Shown here piece by piece: positions 58,385 through 64,000 of a DNA stretch of 64,000 nt (position 1 is the stretch's first letter; every line of letters begins with the position of its first letter). Under the pieces are notes generated by a model. It saw only the letters and a program-made list of their open reading frames with translations, searched no databases and was not told the origin of the DNA. A program made the position numbers and the translations under genes. Source of the DNA: JALYNX01 sp963780755 (GTDB lineage: Bacteria; Actinomycetota; Acidimicrobiia; Spongiisociales; ZC4RG35); the NCBI GenBank assembly GCA_963780755.1, contig CAWACX010000001.1:310001-374000 (forward strand). The letters run 5' to 3'.

Positions 58385-59580
58385 TGGGCACTCCACATCT
58401 CCAGATCCGGCCTGGCAACCCCGATTTCCTCGATCTTCCCTGGGAGCACCCCCTCGACGACTGGGCCGTGGAGCGCATCGTCGAGATGCCATCCGGGATT
58501 CACCGTCACCCGGTGCGGTTCGTGGCGTACGACGAAGGGGTCTACGCCATAAAGGAGCTACCCCGACGGCCGGCACGGTCCGAGTTCGCAGTGCTGCGGG
58601 CTCTCGAGGACCAGACCAAGCTGGCGGCGAATCCTGCGGGCCTGGTGTCCAGAGCCTGGCTCGACGAGCGATCCGAGCAGGCAGCCGCCGTCATCACCCG
58701 ATTCGTCGATCATTCATTTCCCTACCGGAACCTGGTGAGCGGGCCCGGATTCGGGCGGCGCCGCGCCCAGTTGCTGGACGCCATGGCCGGGCTCCTGGTC
58801 GACCTTCACCTCGCTGGCTGCTACTGGGGCGACTGTTCGCTCTCCAATGTCCTGTATCGATACGACGCGGGGGCGATCGAGGCCATCATGATCGACGCCG
58901 AGACCTCCGAGCTCCACCCCTCACTGTCGGACGGGCAGCGTGCTCACGACCTGGGGATCATGAGGGAGAATCTGGCTGGGGAGATGGCCGACATCGCGGC
59001 TGAGCACGGTATCGAGATGGAAGATGCCGACCTCTCTCTGGGGGACGATGTCGAGAGGCGGTACCAGGGCCTGTGGGCCGAGCTGAACGACGACCTGATC
59101 GTGTCGACCACTGAGCGCTATCAGATACGAGAGCGGATCGCCCGGCTCAACGAGCTCGGTTTCTCGGTCGACGACGTGAACCTGGCGCCGGTGGGAGGCA
59201 GCGACCTGGTGAGGATGAGGGCCCGGGTCGGGGGCAGGACCTTCCACAGTCAACGGCTGCGAGAGCTGACCGGGATCGAGGCCTCCGAGAACCAGGCCCG
59301 GCACATCCTCAGTGACTTGAACTACTACATCGCCAAGTCGGGTCGGACCTCGGCGACCGGCAAGACGGTGTCCGTGATGGCCTGGCTCACCTCCTGCTAC
59401 GAGCCATTGGTAGCCCGGATCGGTGAATCGTGGGATGGGGACCCGATCCAGGGGCTCTGTGACCTCCTCCAGTTTCGACTGGGCGTGGCCGGCGTCCGGG
59501 GGGCGGATGTCCCCAACGATGAGGCGTTCCAACTCTGGGCCGAGGCCGGCTATCCCGGGTTCGACCTGGCCGATTCCTAG
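58384..59580 (+). CDS. DUF4032 protein (kinase-like fold suggested)
   Basis: A 398-residue protein typical of actinobacteria. The first part contains VRFVAYDEGVYAIKELPRRP and LLVDLHLAGCYWGDCSLSNV with IMIDAETSEL, which resemble the catalytic segments of lipopolysaccharide-kinase/InaA-like proteins (H-x-x-G-x-x-x-x-D-x-x-x-x-N and D-x-E). The second half is the DUF4032 part. It may phosphorylate an unknown substrate. It is coupled to the ROK kinase and converges with the SIS gene, sharing CTAG between the two stops. Confidence 0.8.
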   Translation: MGTPHLQIRPGNPDFLDLPWEHPLDDWAVERIVEMPSGIHRHPVRFVAYDEGVYAIKELPRRPARSEFAVLRALEDQTKLAANPAGLVSRAWLDERSEQAAAVITRFVDHSFPYRNLVSGPGFGRRRAQLLDAMAGLLVDLHLAGCYWGDCSLSNVLYRYDAGAIEAIMIDAETSELHPSLSDGQRAHDLGIMRENLAGEMADIAAEHGIEMEDADLSLGDDVERRYQGLWAELNDDLIVSTTERYQIRERIARLNELGFSVDDVNLAPVGGSDLVRMRARVGGRTFHSQRLRELTGIEASENQARHILSDLNYYIAKSGRTSATGKTVSVMAWLTSCYEPLVARIGESWDGDPIQGLCDLLQFRLGVAGVRGADVPNDEAFQLWAEAGYPGFDLADS

Positions 59581-60587
59581 GTGGTCCTGGTCACCTTGCT
59601 CAGGCCGCGGGGACGGTCAGGGTCGAGACCTCGGGCCACGGTCAGCCGGTGGGAGAAGACCTGAGCGGCGACGATCGCCGGTATCGGGGTCAGCCATTCC
59701 TCCAGCCCTTCCGGGATCGGGATCGATGACCCATTCGTGTCCCGGAGATCGGAGATGGTCAGGACCTGCGCTCCCATGGCTGCTGCCTGTTCCAGGGCGG
59801 CGACCTGTTCGTCGTAGGTCGGTCCCTGGACGGTGATTGCCAACACCGGATAGCCGGGCTCGATGACCGCGATCGGCCCGTGCAGGAAGTCCGCAGTGGA
59901 GAAGGGCTGTGCTACCACGTAGGTGAGCTCCTGGAGCTTCAGCGCCCATTCGAAAGCGGTGGCGTGGTTGTAACCCCTGCCCAGGACAGCGCAGTGCTCC
60001 ATGTCGGCGAGGGAGGTGGCAGCCGTCTCGGCGACGCCCTCATTGTCCAGCACCGCGGCCACCGCGGCGGGGATCGGGGAGAGAGAGTTGCCCCCACCGC
60101 TGATGGCGTCGGATATGAGACCGATCACTGCCAGCTCTGCGGTGTAGGTCTTGGTGGCTGCCACGGCTCGCTCCTCGCCGGCCATGAGGTCGACGACGAC
60201 GTCCGCATTTGCGGCCAAAGGGGAGTTGGGCTCATTGGTGATTGCCACAGTGGGCCGCCCCTGCTCCCGCCCTTCCTCCAAGACCGCCACGATGTCGGGC
60301 GACTGACCGCTCTGGGAAATCCCCACCACCAAGGCATCGGTGAGGAGCGGCGGTCGGTCGTACAACGAGAAGAGCGAGGGTGTGGTCAGTCCCACCGATA
60401 GCTGATTCCGGGTGCCCCACACGTATTGGGCATATCGAGCCGCGTTGTCCGAGGTCCCCCGGGCGGCGACCACGCTGTGGGTGCACTCCGACGCCAGGCC
60501 GGCCACCCTCTGCGCGGGCTCGACGTTGCCCTCGATGACCCGCTCCAGAACCTGTGGCTGCTCACGGATCTCGTCGATCAGGCCCAT
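59577..60587 (-). CDS. Tandem SIS-domain sugar-phosphate isomerase/deaminase (NagB-II or GlmS-C like)
   Basis: A 336-residue protein with two SIS domains: ARGTSDNAARYAQYVWGTRN, GISQSGQSPDIVAVLEEGRE, TKTYTAELAVIGLISDAISG, then HCAVLGRGYNHATAFEWALK and STADFLHGPIAVIEPG. It lacks the N-terminal glutaminase of GlmS, which points to a GlcN-6-phosphate deaminase of the NagB-II/AgaS type. Start ATG 60587 overlaps the nagA stop by 10 nt. It would convert GlcN-6-P to Fru-6-P. Confidence 0.85.
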   Translation of the reverse strand: MGLIDEIREQPQVLERVIEGNVEPAQRVAGLASECTHSVVAARGTSDNAARYAQYVWGTRNQLSVGLTTPSLFSLYDRPPLLTDALVVGISQSGQSPDIVAVLEEGREQGRPTVAITNEPNSPLAANADVVVDLMAGEERAVAATKTYTAELAVIGLISDAISGGGNSLSPIPAAVAAVLDNEGVAETAATSLADMEHCAVLGRGYNHATAFEWALKLQELTYVVAQPFSTADFLHGPIAVIEPGYPVLAITVQGPTYDEQVAALEQAAAMGAQVLTISDLRDTNGSSIPIPEGLEEWLTPIPAIVAAQVFSHRLTVARGLDPDRPRGLSKVTRTT

Positions 60588-61717
60588 GCGTACGTCCCCG
60601 GGCGGCGATAGGCGCCCTTGCCGTCGACCATGGTGAAGACGACCTGAAGGTCGGCGTCGAGCACGGTCAGGTCGGCGCGGAGCCCGTCTTCGACCCGGCC
60701 CCGATCGTCGAGGCCGAGCAAGGAGGCCGGTGTCGAAGTCGCACACTGCACTGCTTCACCGAAGCTGGCATCGGTCCACTGCGCCAGGTTGGTGACGGCC
60801 TGGATCATGGTGAGGACGCTTCCCGCGAGCCGGCCGTCCCTGGTCCGGGGCCCGGTGTCGCCGACCGTGACCTCCTGCCCACCGAGCATGTAGGTGCCCA
60901 GGCCGAGGCCCATGGCCGCCATGGCGTCGGTGACCAGGATCATGTGTTCCGCTCCCAGGCTCCGCCAGGCCAGCCGCACCGCCGCCGGGTGGCTGTGGAG
61001 GCCATCGGCGATCAGCCCGCAAGGCCGCCCCGACTCCAGGGCTGCTCCGACGACGCCGGGCTCACGGTGTCGCATCGGGGTCATCTGGTTGTAGAGATGG
61101 GTCACCGACTTCCAATTTCCCCTGAGCGCGGCGCTCGCCGTCTCGTAGTCGGCGCCGCTGTGGCCTGCCGAGACCACGACACCGGCGGCAGCGAGGACTG
61201 CCGCGGCCTCGGTCGCTCCTTCCAACTCGGGTGCGATGGTCACCATTCGAACCACACCAGAGGCTGCCCATGATCTGGCTGTTTCCGGGTCGGGGAGTCG
61301 AAGCAAGGCCGGGTCGTGCGCCCCGTTCCATTCCGGTGAGATCCAGGGCCCTTCGATGTGAAGCCCGAGCACGGCTGCCCCCTCGTAGCCGAGAGGAGGC
61401 CCTGCCTTCAGGACCTCGATCGCCCGGTCGACGACTTCGTAGGGGCTGGTGACGATGGTGGGCAGGAAGGAGGTGACCCCGGTCTCGGGCAACCGGTTGC
61501 CTACCAGCCAGACCGACTCCGGGTCGGCGGTGAAGTCGTGGCCAAAGGCACCATTGACCTGGATGTCGATCAGGCCGGGAATCACGATCAGGCCTTCGAC
61601 ATCGATCGGGTCCGCTCCCGGTGAGGAGCGGAGGGCGAGGCCCTCCTCGGTGGTGGTGACGGCGGTCTCGACCAAACCGTCGGAAGTGAGCACCCGGCCG
61701 CCGGTGAGCACCCTCAC
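60578..61717 (-). CDS. nagA: N-acetylglucosamine-6-phosphate deacetylase
   Basis: A 379-residue amidohydrolase. GLIVIPGLIDIQVNGAFGHD, GLHIEGPWISPEWNGAHDPA (metal Glu), SAGHSGADYETA, VTHLYNQMTPMRHREPGVVG and LVTDAMAAMGLGLGTYMLGG (catalytic Asp) are all present. It makes GlcN-6-P and acetate. It is coupled to nagZ (4-nt overlap) and the SIS gene. Confidence 0.95.
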   Translation of the reverse strand: MRVLTGGRVLTSDGLVETAVTTTEEGLALRSSPGADPIDVEGLIVIPGLIDIQVNGAFGHDFTADPESVWLVGNRLPETGVTSFLPTIVTSPYEVVDRAIEVLKAGPPLGYEGAAVLGLHIEGPWISPEWNGAHDPALLRLPDPETARSWAASGVVRMVTIAPELEGATEAAAVLAAAGVVVSAGHSGADYETASAALRGNWKSVTHLYNQMTPMRHREPGVVGAALESGRPCGLIADGLHSHPAAVRLAWRSLGAEHMILVTDAMAAMGLGLGTYMLGGQEVTVGDTGPRTRDGRLAGSVLTMIQAVTNLAQWTDASFGEAVQCATSTPASLLGLDDRGRVEDGLRADLTVLDADLQVVFTMVDGKGAYRRPGTYAWA

Positions 61718-63312
61718 AGCGTCAATCCGTGGCCGAGGGGGTGGAGGCCGGGGATGGCGACCGGTAGGCGGCCGGAGCCACCCTTCCCTTCGAAGAGGAG
61801 GGCGGCCAGGGCCCGCATCGAGGGCTCGTGGCCCGAATAGGTGCAGAGATGGGTCCGGGCCTCGGGGTACGACATGAGGTCATAAGGGGCCCGCAGCGCG
61901 ACCGTGACCACAGGCTTCCCGGCACCGAGCACGGCGGAAATCAGGTCGGCCTGCCCTGAGGCGGCGTTGACCGTTCCCACCACGACGAGATCGTGGCTCT
62001 CAGCCGCGGCAACAGCTCCGGCGATGTCGGGAGGGGCGGGATGGTGGGGGTAGACGATCTCGGTAACCGCGGGGTGATGGGCCCTAAGCGACGAGGCCAG
62101 CGATGGCGGGTACAGGTCCATGGTGTCTGCCGGAGTGACCTTCGACGGCGCCGGCTCCAGGGAGAGCATCCGATCGGCGGGGCCGAGGCGAAGCGGGAGG
62201 ACGGCATCGTCGTTGCGCACCAACGTCACCGACCGCTCGGCCAACTCGGTGGCGAGACTGACGTGCTCGGGCCGACCCACCATCTCTGGCTCCGACTTGG
62301 CTGTGCGCAATCCCTTTCGGAGGAGATCGACGCGGTCCCGGCTGGCGGCGAGGAGGTCGTTGGGAATCAGGTCTCTGGCATGTCCTCGCTCCACTGCCGC
62401 CCTCACCCTTGCCTGCAGGTCAGGGTCGGGCATGCACATCAAGAGGTCGACGCCTGCCCGCATCATGGCCACGACCTCGATGGCCTGGGTCGGTCCCTGG
62501 TCGACTGCGCCCATGTCGAGGGCGTCAGTGATCACCACCCCGTCGAAGCCCAGGTCACCGCGGATGAAACCTTCGATGCCTCGATGTGAGGCGTAGATCG
62601 GAGTCTCCCTGCTTCCGGTCAGGGCTGGAACGAGGTAATGGCCGATCATCACCATCCCCACCCTGGCCTGCAACGCCGCCCGGAACGGTTGGAGCTCGAC
62701 CGCGTCGAGGCGCTCTTGGTCGAAGTCCAGCGCCGGCAACTCGTAGTGAGGGTCGACTGCGATGTCGCCCTGGCCGGGGAAGTGTTTGACCGCGCTCAGC
62801 ACCCCGGCATCGGTCAGGCCGCGGATCGTTGCCCCAGTGAGCCGAGCAACCACCTCCGGGTCCTCGCCGAAGCTGCGGATCCCTGTCGATGGGTTGTCGG
62901 CTCGCGTCGAGATGTCGGCGACCGGGGCGTAGTTGAGATTGATACCCACGGCCGCCGTCTCCGCGCCGATCGCCCGCGCCACGGCTTGGGCCAGGTCAGC
63001 ATCGCCGGTGGCACCGATTGCCATGTTCCCGGCGAAAGGGGTGGCCCCGGTGATCCCGATGAGCTGCCCGCCCTCCTGGTCCACTGCTATCAGCAGAGGC
63101 TGATCGCCCGCGTTGAATTCCTGTAGTTGCGTGGTCAACTCGGCGGCCTGCTCGGGGGACTCCAGGTTCCACTCTCGGAAGAGGCTCACCCCGGCCGGTG
63201 GCGACTCCTGCAACCTGGATTTCAGCCAGTCAGGGACTTCGGTGCCCTCGAAGGCCAGCATCAGGTGGGGATCGGCGACGCTCAATGTGCTGGCGATTGA
63301 ACTACATGACAT
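61714..63312 (-). CDS. nagZ: Beta-N-acetylhexosaminidase (GH3, NagZ-like)
   Basis: A 532-residue glycosidase. The GH3 barrel has LIAVDQEGGQLIGITGATPF, the acid/base loop SAVKHFPGQGDIAVDPHYEL with the D/H dyad, and the nucleophile Asp in GVVITDALDMGAVDQG. A C-terminal GH3 domain of ~170 residues follows, longer than enterobacterial NagZ. No signal peptide, so cytoplasmic. The ATG 63312 lacks a clear ribosome binding site; TTG near 63283 is another option. It releases GlcNAc from muropeptides. Confidence 0.92.
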   Translation of the reverse strand: MSCSSIASTLSVADPHLMLAFEGTEVPDWLKSRLQESPPAGVSLFREWNLESPEQAAELTTQLQEFNAGDQPLLIAVDQEGGQLIGITGATPFAGNMAIGATGDADLAQAVARAIGAETAAVGINLNYAPVADISTRADNPSTGIRSFGEDPEVVARLTGATIRGLTDAGVLSAVKHFPGQGDIAVDPHYELPALDFDQERLDAVELQPFRAALQARVGMVMIGHYLVPALTGSRETPIYASHRGIEGFIRGDLGFDGVVITDALDMGAVDQGPTQAIEVVAMMRAGVDLLMCMPDPDLQARVRAAVERGHARDLIPNDLLAASRDRVDLLRKGLRTAKSEPEMVGRPEHVSLATELAERSVTLVRNDDAVLPLRLGPADRMLSLEPAPSKVTPADTMDLYPPSLASSLRAHHPAVTEIVYPHHPAPPDIAGAVAAAESHDLVVVGTVNAASGQADLISAVLGAGKPVVTVALRAPYDLMSYPEARTHLCTYSGHEPSMRALAALLFEGKGGSGRLPVAIPGLHPLGHGLTL

Positions 63313-63350
63313 CGGCCAAGGGCGAGAGCAGCACTAACTTGCCGCCCGGC

Positions 63351-64000
63351 ATGACTCGAACCCGTGAACGGCTGTGGTGGCAGGACGCAGTCTTCTATCA
63401 GATCTACCCGCTCAGCTTCGCCGACTCGAACGACGACGGATTCGGGGACCTGGACGGGATCATCGGGAGGCTGGACTACCTGTCGGAGACCCTGGGCGTG
63501 GATGCGATATGGCTCTCTCCGTTCTTCAAGAGCCCGATGGAGGACTGGGGGTACGACGTTTCCGATCACACGGATGTCGACCCGGTGTTCGGCGATCTCG
63601 ACTCGGCGCAACGCCTCATCGAGGCGATCCACGAGCGTGGGATGAGGGTGATCGTCGACTACCTGATGAACCACACCTCGAACCAACACCGATGGTTCGA
63701 AGAGTCGCGGTCCTCGCGGGACAACCCGAAGCGGGACTGGTACGTGTGGCGCGATCCCAAGGAAGACGGCTCCGAGCCCAACAACTGGGTCAGCGTCTTC
63801 AGCGGGCCGGCGTGGAGCCTCGACCCCTTGACTGGCCAGTACTACCGGCACACCTTCCTTCCCCATCAACCCGACCTCAACTGGCGGAACCCCGAGGTCA
63901 GGAAGGCGATGCTGGACGTTGCGCGGTTCTGGCTCGACCGTGGGGTGGACGGTTTCCGTGTCGATGCTGCACACCAGATGATGAAAGATCCCCGCGAGCG
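63351..64000 (+). CDS. GH13 alpha-glucosidase / oligo-1,6-glucosidase (partial, runs off window)
   Basis: The first ~216 residues of a GH13 enzyme; no stop before the window ends. The start is MTRTRERLWWQDAVFYQIYP at ATG 63351. Region I is VIVDYLMNHTS and region II is GVDGFRVDAAHQMM, whose Asp is the nucleophile. The sequence FFKSPMEDWGYDVSDHTDVD is typical of oligo-1,6-glucosidase and trehalose-related members. It is divergent from nagZ with 38 nt between starts. Catalytic Glu lies beyond the window. Confidence 0.93.
   Translation, partial: MTRTRERLWWQDAVFYQIYPLSFADSNDDGFGDLDGIIGRLDYLSETLGVDAIWLSPFFKSPMEDWGYDVSDHTDVDPVFGDLDSAQRLIEAIHERGMRVIVDYLMNHTSNQHRWFEESRSSRDNPKRDWYVWRDPKEDGSEPNNWVSVFSGPAWSLDPLTGQYYRHTFLPHQPDLNWRNPEVRKAMLDVARFWLDRGVDGFRVDAAHQMMKDPRE

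Overview
The window is 64 kb of GC-rich, densely coded bacterial chromosome. Gene content points to an Actinomycetota member, probably a deep-branching uncultured lineage such as Acidimicrobiia (inference; no rRNA gene is present to test it). The actinobacterial hints are a BldD-like regulator, a DUF4032 protein, a DUF222/HNH protein, a HicB-like/DUF4097/DrrAB-like cassette, many ATGA/GTGA/TGATG translational overlaps and several promoters whose -10 box lies 6-9 nt from a start codon (leaderless mRNAs).

Layout. (1) 0-5.1 kb is an accessory edge: corA, a decayed phage prohead-protease fragment, small orphans, a broken 3' tRNA-Ala(GGC)-like fragment with direct repeats beside it, a cyclase-domain protein and a DUF222/HNH protein. 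(2) 5.2-8.3 kb is a HicB-like regulator, DUF4097 protein and ABC exporter operon with palindromic operators. (3) 8.6-18.9 kb holds OsmC, a flavoprotein, a CPA2 antiporter, 3-hydroxyacyl-CoA dehydrogenase, leuS and ppk2. (4) 19.0-42.9 kb is the housekeeping core: comEA-comEC, a DHPS-like gene, holA, rpsT, lepA, hemW, hrcA, dnaJ, rsmE, a bldD-like gene, phoH, pgpH, ybeY, a CBS protein, era, recO, uppS, glyS, dnaG and rpoD. (5) 43.4-45.1 kb is a 1.7-kb insertion flanked by an intact tRNA-Asn and a 47-nt copy of its 3' half, carrying one aldo/keto reductase. (6) 45.3-49.8 kb holds a sigma factor with a PD40 partner, MarR/YceI, and a decayed stretch. (7) 49.8-57.5 kb holds amino-acid biosynthesis: a chorismate mutase-prephenate dehydratase-DAHP synthase fusion, and convergent to it ilvB-ilvN-leuB-leuC-leuD. 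(8) 57.5-64 kb holds sugar and amino-sugar metabolism: ROK kinase, DUF4032, a NagZ-NagA-SIS operon and the start of a GH13 glucosidase.

The most notable regulatory reading is a matched pair of leader-peptide attenuators that are easily missed. Before ilvB, a TTGACA promoter drives a 14-codon peptide ending V-L-S-L-I-E, followed by an intrinsic terminator whose 3' arm contains the ilvB Shine-Dalgarno sequence. Before the aromatic fusion gene, a TTGACA-N18-GATAAT promoter drives a 26-codon peptide ending FGFAYFYFGA. In both, the leader ATG lies 8-9 nt from the -10 box.

Seven single-base frameshifts interrupt six otherwise sound genes (cyclase, GNAT, dnaJ twice, pgpH, rpoD, PD40 protein). Because rpoD and dnaJ are among them, I read these as assembly indels rather than real pseudogenes; such genes are listed at their full reconstructed extent.
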